The notes under the pieces are model-generated. The model saw only the letters and a list, made by a program, of their open reading frames with translations, had not been told where the DNA came from and searched no databases. From the NCBI GenBank assembly GCA_020881915.1, contig JAJFPB010000004.1, forward strand, positions 1,488,001 through 1,552,000: a DNA stretch of 64,000 bases, in the 5' to 3' direction. A program made the translations under genes and the position numbers. Position 1 is the stretch's first letter. Each line of letters starts with the position of its first letter. This stretch comes from Paramyrothecium sp. XJ0827 (Eukaryota > Ascomycota > Sordariomycetes > Hypocreales > Stachybotryaceae). This document shows positions 1-10,147 of the stretch, one piece after another.

Positions 1-2084
1 TTCTGCTTCGGATGAGACCCGTAAGCCAAGGACTATGGAGAGCGGTTCACGGGCCGGCGCGACCGGTCCTCCCAGCCGGTCTCCTATTGACAGAGTGAGG
101 CCTGCGCTTCAGAGTGCCGCGACTATATCAGAATCTGACGAGGAGCTTGATACCGTGCCTTCGCCAGTACCCCCGCGAGAGACGTCCCGATTTCAAGGTT
201 CTCAACCATCGTATGGACTTCAGACAGGGTCTTCGAGGCAAGAGTATGGTTATAACCAATCGAACCTACGGAATGCGCCTTACAGGACACCTGACGTTCA
301 AAGCACTCTTGCGGAAGACGTACCACCAGAGATTCCACGAAAAGCCCCTGGCCATCCTAGCCGTGTAGCATACCGCACAGATTCTACGGGCCAAATATCG
401 ATTGAGCGTACGAGAAGTCGAGACTCTGAAGACGACATTACGCTCCCGTTGCAGTCGAACCTAGCACTGAAACAGAGCCCGACAGCCGGATCCACCGGTT
501 CATCCAGCGCTCAGCGGCACAAAGCTATGCGGACCTCAGAAGACAACTCCAGCAGGGCAGACGACGTTGCGCGCACTTTTGAGGAGCTCATCCAGAGTAA
601 TCAGACGATCACCTACACCCTCACACCTGAGAATATGAGGGACATTGACGTAAGAAACATTTCCCATGAGCCCTTAGCAGTGTATTGACAAGTGCTTCTA
701 GCGTGGGTTTGAGAGCCCTGTCATCACCAAAGCGCCTCGCAAGAGTGAAGAAAACAGATCGCACTACCGGTCTCGCTCTTCATCTGGAACGCCAGATTCG
801 AAAACTGCGCCAGGTTACAGAGCGACGCCGCTGAATATGCACCCCGTAAGCGAGGAGCAATCAGTTGTGGCCTCCAGTCCTGTTGTGAGAACGCCTACCA
901 GTCCAAGCAAGTCTGTGAACAGAATGGGGGTGTCTCAAGCGCGAGACGCCCGGACTCCCAGCGAGTCCATGTCCGACTTCGCCAGTTTCATTCGCAGTAC
1001 TGGACCTCCGGGTGATGACCGTGCCCCTCCTGTGCGCAATGTTCCTGCGCCGCGGACACCAGTGGACAATGTGAACGAGCCTCGCCGCGTCTCCTCGGCC
1101 AGTAATCGAAGCCGCTACCAACCCAGGGAGGCAGTAGCCGAGAGTAGGGCAGACAACTCGGATCTGATCGATTTCATCCGGCAGGGTCCGCCTGGCGCGA
1201 GTGCCAGTCATCGCATCCCTCGTCATGTCGCCCCCTTCCGCAACACTATGGACTCGGATCAATTCAATGCCGCCATTGGGGGAAGGGCTGTTGATGCAAC
1301 AATTCCCGAAATCAGATACAGCCAAGCATCAACCAATGTGACTGAGAACTCGATGCCTTCCATGCATTCATCGGTCAATTCTAGCTCCGCCCTGCTCAAG
1401 AACAAAAACTCGCCCGCACATGCAAGCAATGCCTTCAACGAGGAGGACATGATGCCCAAGAGGAAAACACGGCGTGTTCGCGATCCTTACGCTATTGATT
1501 TCAGTGACGAAGAGGATGACCTAGACGACCTCGTGTCGCCGGTCAAGGCTCCTCCGAAGAAGGAGGAGAGTCTTGCCGAGTTCTTGCGCAACTATCAGCC
1601 ACCACCAGAGCCAGAGACGCCTGCGATAGTCACAAAGCAACCCAAAAAGAAAGCCAGCGCCCCCAGCCTCATCACAAGATTTGCACGAGGTAGCAGCAGC
1701 AAGGAGACCAGCAGTCCTACGCCGAATCCCGCGTTTGCCAACGATTCGAGGTCTCTACACAGCCGTGTTGGGAACAAAAGCGGCCACATCCCTATTCAGG
1801 TTCAGATCCCTCCTGGCTACGATACTTATGGGCCAGTGAGCGCAAACTCTTCCACGAGGGAGACTCCGTCGACCGCTTCGCCGCGAAGGGTTCCTATGAA
1901 AAAGTTCGAGCCTCGTGAAGCCGTTTCCTCAGCGTCGCGCACTTCGGATCTCGCCTCTTTCCTGCGAGACTCCGGTCCTCCCCCTGATGCGATAACCTCG
2001 CCCAGCAGGACTTCGTTTCCTCAGGAGGAGTCCAGCGGTCTTTCCAAAATGTTTGGTCGTAGAAAGAAGACCTCACTTTACTAA
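1..2084 (+). CDS. Disordered protein with repeated SDLxxFxRxxGPP motif (5' partial)
   Basis: The reading frame is open from the first bases of the window, so the true start lies upstream. Two exons are visible, 1-649 and 702-2084. The 52-nt intron (GTAAGA donor, CTAG acceptor) keeps phase 0, giving about 676 visible residues. The protein is rich in Ser, Pro, Arg and charged residues with no recognisable globular domain. Four copies of a short motif stand out: SDFASFIRSTGPP (972-1010), SDLIDFIRQGPP (about 1158-1193), SLAEFLRNYQPP (1569-1607) and SDLASFLRDSGPPP (1944-1985). Two copies are preceded by PREAV. An acidic stretch (DFSDEEDDLDD, near 1497-1530) lies between copies 2 and 3. The C-terminus is basic (MFGRRKKTSLY). 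I do not recognise the family. The repeats look like linear docking motifs, which is inference. The gene is followed by about 1 kb of non-coding DNA. Confidence 0.75.
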
Positions 2085-3145
2085 AGCACTCATTTCTTAT
2101 TCTTCAGGCTTGTTCGGCTCTTGAGCCTTGTTTTCAGATGATACCTTTACCCTGGCAACTTGTACACCTTATATCTGTCTACAGAAAGATGTTGGTTTGA
2201 CTGCTGAGGGTCTGATACTGATCGTTAATGGACTTGTTGTTTTCTTGTAATTATTTTCTTTTTATACCTCAGACACATTGTTCTGCGGCATACCGGAGGG
2301 TTTGGTCTGTCGAGGGAGCTGTCGTGACCGATCATCCTGTACACTCAATTGGGAAGAGAGCCGTATTCAGATAACTTGAGTGGATGCGGAGGGCCAGCCG
2401 GGGCTTAATGAGACGTCCGGCTGAGCGAGGAAGGAATGAAAGTGTGATGCCCGACGTTGGATTGACGAAGATGATCAGCTTTAACTCTACGAAAACTTGA
2501 ATACCAGATGAATCTGCTCACGATCACCGCGACCTAGTATTTATTTGCCTACCTGATGTGCTACCATGTTGATGAGATTTAAGTGACACGGGGCAAAGGT
2601 CGTGCGACTGTCAAAGTGGATGTTTGCATCTGAGGGAGCAGGGTTGTGGAGGATAATGAAACGTGGTGTTGCCCATGAAGTCGATACCGAATGCTGGATA
2701 AGTGCCAAAACGAAGTTTTTCTTCCATCCAGACAACTCCACATGGTCGTCGCATCTGTTGGGACGAATCGGCGCATCCTGAGACGAGGTTGAGGCTGTTC
2801 CAAACGTTGCATGTGTGAGACACCCCTGGCACGGCGGGACCCAGTCGCGGCGTCTCGTCTGAGGTCGCTGTTACATCCGCGTGCTTCGGACACGAGCGAA
2901 CCCCACGATGGGGCCCGGATGGATAGGAAACCTTCAAATGCTCGAGCATACTTAAAGGCCATGTTTGCTCCTCCTTTTGGAATGAACTCGAGCTCAGCAG
3001 GTTCAGGCCACATTGTCTCAGCATCGTGTGTTTTGCTTCTCTTACTTGATTCTTCTGGCAAGAACCCGTCCCTTACTTACGAAAGTATTTCCCATCGTTT
3101 AATTTACAGCACGACTCTACGAGAACCATTCTCTGATCACGCAAG
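2085..3145. other. Intergenic, 1.06 kb
   Basis: This stretch holds the 3' flank of the disordered-protein gene, with T-rich segments around 2250-2270, and the promoter of the small secreted protein gene. Open frames on both strands at 2541-3149 have no start context, splice logic or protein features that would make them genes. Confidence 0.6.
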
Positions 3146-3781
3146 ATGAAGTTTGCCACTGTTTTGGGTTTCGCCAGCGTGGTGCTTGGAGGTTCGTCGA
3201 TCGCAGCACACGCACGCCTAGCTTCATCGTCTCGATCCCGTTTCTGACCTTGCCATCTTGTAGCGCCGCGGATGCCCAAGCGCCAAAACGCCTGCTTCCT
3301 CGTCGGCTCCGAGACGTTGCCCGAGGAAATCGTCGACATTTCCGAGCGCCTCGCGGGCACGGTGACGTGCGACACGGGGCGGACCACCATCGAGGGCGTC
3401 CCGGACGTGACGGCCGGCGGGGTGTCCTTCTCGTCCATCAACTTCGCCGCGTCGGGCCAGTCGCCGCTGGCCTTCGCGCTGGACGAGTTCGCGACGTCGG
3501 AGCCGCTGGCGGACAACGACCTGGCGCTGTTCCAGAACCGGCTCGACGCGTACCTGGCCACCGAGGCCGGCGTGCGCTCCGTGGGCGGCGGGCTGGCCGT
3601 CAAGCTACCCAAGTTCTTCCTCCAGTTCCAGGTCGCGCGGATCCAGCAGGCGCAGGGCATCGTGTCCGACGTGCCCGGCCTGACGGTGGAGCATCAGCTG
3701 GGCAAGGTGGTCAAGAACGCGGGCGGAGAGGATGCGGCGTTGATCGCCGAGGTCAACCGTCTGGCTACGGTCCTGCAATAG
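3146..3781 (+). CDS. Small secreted protein, unknown family
   Basis: Two exons: 3146-3191 and 3264-3781. The 72-nt intron (GTTCGT donor, CTGAC branch at 3244, TGTAG acceptor) joins phase 1 to a 187-aa product. The ATG at 3146 gives a clear signal peptide, MKFATVLGFASVVLGAPR, followed by MPKR, a Kex2-like KR site; cleavage there would leave an N-terminal Gln. The mature part has two Cys (in NACFLV and VTCDTG), so one disulfide is possible. No transmembrane segment or known catalytic motif is visible. Exon 2 is strikingly rich in G/C at third positions compared with its neighbours, which may mean high expression. Small secreted proteins of this size in Pezizomycotina can be cell-wall components or effector candidates, but I cannot assign a role. 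The open frame opposite (3073-3660) is a consequence of the GC-rich codons. Confidence 0.85.
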
Positions 3782-4436
3782 AAGGCCTATGTATATATGC
3801 TCTAGGGGAATATTATGATCAGTACTCCATTAATGAATAACATATTCCATGAACAGCTTGAGATGTTCTATTCCGTTGCTTTCGGTCGAGACGGGGGTCA
3901 GGTATAGTGAATAGGAAAAAGAAGCTGATAGCTGATCATGCAGGGTAGCACGTGCCATGTCGTGGAAGCTTGCGACTTACACGAGAGCGGAATTTCCGTG
4001 TCCATCAACAGCGCGCATATGCAGCTATGTGCCGTTAGTCCATCGCACGCCATTTCCCCGTCCATGCCCGCGAGTGAAGTGCGTGATTGGCGTTTGCGCC
4101 CGCCCACCGCAGGGCTTGAGGCACGGCATTTGAGTGCGCACTGAAAGGCCATACACACGTCGGCCAATGTTACCTCGCGGGTTCTCACCTGAAGAAAGGG
4201 CTCGACGCGGTTTGTCACTGAACTGTGTGCTGGGAGTTGGCTGGATCTTTTGCGCGACCAACGGAAAAAGAAAAGCTCTCGTGTGATCGACTGTCGGTGA
4301 GCGGTCACAAGTGCCCCCCGATTGTCTGAGACCGATAAAGTACCCTCGACCTGCGGGGAGGGGAGAGGCTTCTCACGTTCTCTTCCCTGCTCAAGCTCAC
4401 CATACACTCGATCCTGGCCTATCGAAATTGTTCAAG
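3782..4436. other. Intergenic, 0.65 kb
   Basis: This is the 3' flank of the secreted-protein gene, with AT-rich polyadenylation-like sequence (3790-3845, including AATGAATAA), followed by the fluG promoter and leader. An upstream in-frame ATG at 4311 exists but is not chosen as the start. I see nothing else. Confidence 0.6.
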
Positions 4437-7016
4437 ATGTCATCAAGAAGACATCAAGATGGCGATGCCCTTTGGGAGGTTATTCGATCCACGCCCATCA
4501 TCGATCACCATGCTCACCCTCTGCTGAAACTGGACGCCATCGAGAAGCACCCGTTTCTGGCCATAGCCACCGAGGCGAATGGCGATGCCATCGAGGCCTC
4601 GAGGACTGGCCTCCCCCATTTTAGAGCTGTTAGGAATCTGGCTCGGGTCCTCGGATGTGAAGGTACATGGGAAGCAGTCACCAAGGCGATCAAGCAGAAG
4701 CGTGGTGGCGATTACGACGCCTGGGTTAGGCGATGCCTGGCCGGCATTGAAACCGTCCTTACCGATGACGGGCTCGACAATGCTGACGATGCGGAGTCGT
4801 ATCAATATTTCGACAAATTCACTCGAAGCCCTAGCAAGCGCATTGTGCGCATCGAGCAGCTCGCTGCTGGCATATTTGAGGATATTCGTACCAAAACAGC
4901 CAGTGGTGACCCAGCTGATGCTCTGGAGTCTGCTGCCGCGCGGTTCACCGAGGCCATCCAAGCCAATATCGCAGACCCCGAGGTGGTGGGCTTCAAGTCC
5001 GTGATCTGTTATCGAACGGGGCTCGCGATACCTCGAGAGCCTGACGAGGACAAGGCTCGCCTTGCCTTCGAGGAGGCGTTCGGCGCGTCCGGGTTTGCCA
5101 AAATCAACCACCCGGGCCTCAATGAGTATCTTGTCCACCTGTTGGCGGCTGAGATAGAGCGAAGCGGCCATGCGCACAAGAAGCCCATACAGTTCCATAC
5201 GGGCCTCGGTGACAATGATTTGACACTGAGCAAATCGTCCCCTTCGCACCTCCAGGAGTTTATTCGCAAATATCCCACAGTCCCCGTCGTTCTCCTGCAC
5301 TCTGGCTACCCCTTTGCGCGCGAGACCGGCTACTTGGCTGCCATGTACGCTAACGTCTACGCCGACATTGGCGAAGTCTTTCCTTTTCTCAGTCGGGACG
5401 GGCAGGAGGGTGTGGTTCGCCAGACTCTTGAACTATGCCCAACGTCCAAAATTCTGTGGAGCACCGACGGACATTGGTTCCCGGAGACATATGTGCTAGC
5501 AGTTGATCAGATGCGAGAAGTGCTACATACAGTTTTGACAGACTATGTGAGGAAAGGTGATCTTAGCTTGCCCCAAGCCACTCGCTTGATTCGGGATGTG
5601 CTGTTCAACAATCCCAACGAGCTGTACGACCTCGGTATCTCGTTGAAAGATATCGTGCCTCCTGCAGACGAAACAGGGAAGGATGAAGCCAGAGCCAATG
5701 ACTCTCAAACCCTGAGGACTTTCCTGGAGAATAACGATGGCTTGAAATACTTGAGAGTATACTTCCTGGACTTGACGGCAACCCCTAGGGTCAGGCTCGT
5801 ACCGCTACGCCGTGTAAAGGCCATACTAGACGAGGAAAAGGAGCTGGCTTTAGGCGTCACCAAGGCAGGGCTGGGTATGACACAGATTGACGTGCCTGTG
5901 GCAGACGTAAGCCCTGCCGGGGAGTATCTTCTGCATCCAGACCTCGGAAGCCTGTGCCTGGGTCCAAGAGAGGGTCATTTCATGACGATGGGGGCTTTCA
6001 CAGAGCGTGATGGCACCCCAACAACTCTGTGTCCCCGGACGGTGTTGAAAAGAACACTGGAGGAGGCCGATCGTCAGGGACTGAGGTTCGTACTCGGGTT
6101 CGAGATTGAGCTGGTCATCCTGAAGAGAGCGGGCAACAATAAATACGAAACACTCGATGTCGATGGACATGCCTGGTCGGTCTCACGAGCAATGGAGCAC
6201 CCGGCGGCAGCCACAGTTCTCGAAGAAGCGGTTGATAGATTAGCAGAAGCCGGCATTCATATCGAGATGCTGCACCCTGAAAGCGCAACTGGACAATACG
6301 AGGTGATATTGCCTCGGGCACCTGCAATCCAGGCTGTGGATACCCTGATCTACGCCCGTGAAATCATCTCTGCTACCTGCACGGCGCGGGGATATCGGAT
6401 GACACTTCATCCAAAGCCGTTTGCGATGGCTTGTGGGACAGCAGCACATGTCCACATGTCAATCTCCTCTCAGGATGGATCCGAGAAGCGGGTGTATGAG
6501 CCCTTCTACGCCGGCATATTGAAGCACCTGCGCGCCATTAGCGCCTTCACCTACAGCAGCAGCGTAAGCTACGAGCGTGTCAAGGACGGCTGCTGGGCTG
6601 GTGGCACCTGGGTAGCATGGGGCACGCAGAACCGGGAGGCGCCCCTGCGCAAGATTGAGGGTAGCCATTGGGAACTGAAGAGCATGGATGGTCTCGCAAA
6701 CCCATACCTAGCCATGTCAGCCATCATCTTGGCTGGAATGAGCGGCATCACGAAGGAGGAGAAACTGATACTGGGTGATTGTGTAAGCGACCCCGCGAGG
6801 TTATCGGACGCACAGCGGCAGGAGCTAGGAATAACGACCAGGATTCCAAGTAGCCTCCCAGAGGCACTCAAAGCCTTGGAGGAGGACCATGAACTGAAGG
6901 GACTGTTGGGGGATAAGCTCGTGGAGAGATATGTAAACACCAAGAAAGCTGAAACGGAGCTATTGCAGGGGATGGGAGAGGTAGAGCGGAGGGGATGGAT
7001 CATAGAGAGATATTAG
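4437..7016 (+). CDS. fluG: FluG-like amidohydrolase / glutamine synthetase fusion
   Basis: A single exon of 859 aa. The ATG at 4437 (CAAGATG context) gives the length usual for Aspergillus FluG (about 865 aa). The ATG at 4311 would add 42 non-conserved residues. The N-terminal half (about 1-385) is an amidohydrolase domain: HxH in IIDHHAH (21-27), later His in QFHTGLG and LLHSGYP, and Asp in WSTDGHW, the usual metal ligands. The C-terminal half (about 415-859) is a type I glutamine-synthetase-like catalytic domain, with GFEIE at 554-558 and the later HVHMS segment. In Aspergillus, FluG is needed for the extracellular signal that starts conidiation. Whether it makes glutamine is not established from sequence. 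Family assignment is firm; the role here is inferred from homology. Confidence 0.93.
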   Translation: MSSRRHQDGDALWEVIRSTPIIDHHAHPLLKLDAIEKHPFLAIATEANGDAIEASRTGLPHFRAVRNLARVLGCEGTWEAVTKAIKQKRGGDYDAWVRRCLAGIETVLTDDGLDNADDAESYQYFDKFTRSPSKRIVRIEQLAAGIFEDIRTKTASGDPADALESAAARFTEAIQANIADPEVVGFKSVICYRTGLAIPREPDEDKARLAFEEAFGASGFAKINHPGLNEYLVHLLAAEIERSGHAHKKPIQFHTGLGDNDLTLSKSSPSHLQEFIRKYPTVPVVLLHSGYPFARETGYLAAMYANVYADIGEVFPFLSRDGQEGVVRQTLELCPTSKILWSTDGHWFPETYVLAVDQMREVLHTVLTDYVRKGDLSLPQATRLIRDVLFNNPNELYDLGISLKDIVPPADETGKDEARANDSQTLRTFLENNDGLKYLRVYFLDLTATPRVRLVPLRRVKAILDEEKELALGVTKAGLGMTQIDVPVADVSPAGEYLLHPDLGSLCLGPREGHFMTMGAFTERDGTPTTLCPRTVLKRTLEEADRQGLRFVLGFEIELVILKRAGNNKYETLDVDGHAWSVSRAMEHPAAATVLEEAVDRLAEAGIHIEMLHPESATGQYEVILPRAPAIQAVDTLIYAREIISATCTARGYRMTLHPKPFAMACGTAAHVHMSISSQDGSEKRVYEPFYAGILKHLRAISAFTYSSSVSYERVKDGCWAGGTWVAWGTQNREAPLRKIEGSHWELKSMDGLANPYLAMSAIILAGMSGITKEEKLILGDCVSDPARLSDAQRQELGITTRIPSSLPEALKALEEDHELKGLLGDKLVERYVNTKKAETELLQGMGEVERRGWIIERY

Positions 7017-10000
7017 AGCATTGATCTCGTCAAGATTCTTGCCTTGATAAGAGCACGAGGTCGGGGTTGATGGTAGTTACCCAGGCCGAATTGAGTCGGA
7101 ATAAGATTTTGCATCGTTACCTCTAATGCCTTGGATATAATTGACATGGTCCAAACGAGAGAGACGGGGCACTCTTGACTCTGGAACCCCGACTGTACGT
7201 ATTTGGCTCAACACGTAGGGCAACATGCATGACATCACGCATGGCAAAGTTGAAAGTGTCAACCACGTTGCTACGGTTTTGTTGACCTGGCCGTCAACAT
7301 GCTGTTGCCTCATGGCTACGATGTCAAGCTGGGCGTCCACTAACAGGGTCTCTTTGGCCGAGCTTAGACTGGTATGAGCTCGCCAAGGACCGTTGGCGGC
7401 GTTTGATTGCCAGATCGGGCCTTGATCCAAGGCGAGACAGGCATTGATAGGCTTATGAAGACAGTTGGATTTTGCGGCCATTGGTAAGGGGCGACGCAAT
7501 CATATGCCTGATCGGAGATGTATCTCTCTGAAAGTGAAATTGAAGGCCCTTCTGCGTACTTGTGGTAGACAACTATATTTTGCAGATGCATCGAAGTTGC
7601 CCAAATTGGATCTTCGCAGCTAAATGCAACGATAAAATTGCTCGCAGCCAACTAGCTCTTTCGGCGATTTGACTGGAATGGAGGCCCCAAGCAGCAAAGA
7701 TCGGCAAGGGTGCATTTCGTGATTCAGCTGGGTCCGATGGGCGCCGTCCAATCGTCGATGAAGGTGGCGGTTCACCAAGTTGATCGCTCTCATCCCCGTC
7801 GCAACCCAATCCCCAAGGCGGACGCAGCCCCAACCCACCACTCGAGAATGGGCTCTAGTCTTGTGTTGGATCTAAACTCAAGCCAGCGAGACAAATGGCC
7901 ACAGGGTGGCGGGTTGTTCATATTGGGCAAGAAAGGACAAGCAAGTGCAGGGGAGCTTCTTCTCATTGGTCTCTCTCGCGTCCCCTCCCTCCCTCACTGA
8001 GGGCGGAAAGGAGGGAGAGGGTTTTGAGTTCAGGGCTGACAGCTTCAAGTCGAGGAACCCGCCGGCGTATGAATGGTTGAGTTTTGAGCGACCGGGAAGC
8101 AAGACGGCACTGAGTGTAATTGGGCCATCAGAGGCTGCAGGCTCGATTGTGTTATGGTGGGGATATGGGGGAGGGGGGCGAGGAATGGCGATAAGAGAGC
8201 CAAGGGGGATGGTGGATGACGAGGACGATGAGAGGATGGGATTTTGCGGCGCAGGCGAGGAAGGTGCCTTTCTGATTGCGCCGAGATGGTGGCTTTCTTA
8301 GATGCCCCTTGTTGTTTTCCGACGTCTTTGTTTCTCCCTCTCACGTTGAGGGATGTATCGCGTCGCCCTTGATCGCACCACAGCGTCCGCTGCGTAGAGA
8401 ATCCGTCCAGCCACAGCCCAATCTGAATACTGGACGGTGAGTTTCACCTTGACCCGAGCGGTCCGGATCGCTGCCAAATCAGGCCCTCAGACAGTGAGAA
8501 CGAAAGAGGAGACGTGGGCCCCCCCAAGCTTACTGTAGCTAGCTGTCCACTTCCGCCCCTCTCCCATTCTGGACCGTTCTGCGAACGCTGGGCCTTGGAC
8601 CGTTTAAGTATCGATCGTCACCCTAATTCGAGATCCGCAATAGTCTAAGATCCCTAACCGAGCCAATTTTGCTACCGGGGTCTGGGGGGGGGGGAGCTTT
8701 TCCGCTACGGGAAGACGCATGGACGCTGCGAGCAAGGGACACCCGCTGTAGAGCAGACGCCAAAGTCTCCAGCTTTTGCTCTCCCCTCATCGACCGAGGC
8801 GACGATGCCCGCCAGCGTCGTCATTTCCGTCTGAAACTGTGGGATGGGGCGCGGGCTAGCCGCTGTCAATGGAGCCGCGCGCGTCACTTGCATCTTTGGT
8901 CCATCTCCATGTGTTGTCGCATGGCATGTCATGTCATATCATGTCGTGAAGGACATCTGGACAGAGCAGAGCAGGATGCTCCGTAGAATAGAGTCAAAAT
9001 GCCAAGTCAGCACAGCTCCAGCCACACGTGCACTGGGACCCTCCTCCCCTTCCGTCGAGGAAAGAGATCAGCGCGCCCCCCAGGTCAGGACCCAGTTGAG
9101 GCCGAGACGGCCAGAAACCTACCCCGGGAATCGGGGTGCATGGCAGACACGACACGTCCATCGGACAAAGCCAAGCAAAAAGGCATCCATTCTTTTTGTT
9201 CTTTCACAATCCATTACTGCAGGCTGACTCCCTTGCCTACCTTACCGACAGCTGGGGTGTCTCGCGATATCTGCAGTACGGCACTGGATTGCACGGCGGC
9301 CTCGAGACCCGCTTGTCCCGCTCCCCCAATCTTACTGACGGGTGACTCAATCGGGAAATTCACCACCTCGGCTTTTTCGCCCATATTTTTTTTTCTTCTT
9401 GTTGCGCCAACAGAATACGGTACCTACAGGGCAGTTGTCCCGTGTCAGACGCCCGCTGCTAACGCCTTCTGGGGTCCGGCAACTGTAGGCTTTCACTGGG
9501 CCATCGTTCGCTCACCTTTTGTTTCCACTCAACTTTACCTTGCCTTACCTTACCTCACGTTATTTTTCACCTGTACCTACCTTAACCTTGCACACCTCTG
9601 TCGTTTTGCTCAGCTCAGCTCCGCTCCGTTATCCCAAGGTAGCGCAGCGCAGCGGCGCAAATTAAACCATCTCTTCCCTCTTGTCCCGTCTTGTCTCGTC
9701 TACCTTGCCTACCGTACCTTGCCTTAGTACTGGAGCCTTCACCTTCCACCGTCCGCGTCTTCGAGCTCTCGGCGACGAGTCCAATTCGCTTCCACTTCTC
9801 ATTGCTTTGGATGACCTGACCTGACCCGCCCGCGTCCGCCGCCCAACCACACGGCCACCCCCGGCAAGACGACGCCTCGATTCATTTCGCTAGCCTCATT
9901 CTTTCCATACCGTCTTTCCACAACCCCGTCAACGGGCCGTCTCACTGCTCCCGAGCCACATCCTCACCATCTCTCATCCCACAGGCCGCGACTCCATTCG

Positions 10001-10147
10001 ATTCATCCCGTCGGCGCTTGACGCATCCTCCATCCTGCTTGTTGCGGACTACGCGGTACTCCCTCCAACAGCGACGTGCCGCCACGAGAGAGACAATGCA
10101 GGGCCCGCGAACACGACCACCGGTCATTCCACAATAGTCTGCTTACA
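7017..10147. other. Long intergenic / SLN1 upstream region, 3.1 kb
   Basis: No gene can be supported here. Features seen are an 11-G run at 8684-8694, pyrimidine-rich stretches from about 9500 to 10060, and two blocks of TACCTT repeats (9535-9590 and 9700-9727). The last 600 bp are CT-rich with many CATC/CCTC words, typical of a long fungal leader before a signalling gene. Short open frames (for example 7710-8301 and 8999-9727) look random. Confidence 0.55.

Noticed and set aside
3073..3660. Minus-strand 195-aa open frame
   Set aside because: It is antisense to the secreted protein; it lacks a signal peptide or domain, and the plus-strand gene has a phased intron and signal peptide.
4311..4436. 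Upstream in-frame ATG of fluG
   Set aside because: It adds 42 residues with leader-like composition; the ATG at 4437 gives the family length.
4443..5300. Minus-strand 285-aa open frame
   Set aside because: It is fully inside the amidohydrolase half of fluG, which has the catalytic motifs on the plus strand.
7017..10147. Possible genes in the SLN1-upstream gap (for example the frames at 7906-8301 and 8999-9727)
   Set aside because: Short, overlapping frames on both strands with pyrimidine-rich composition, no domain and no phased introns.
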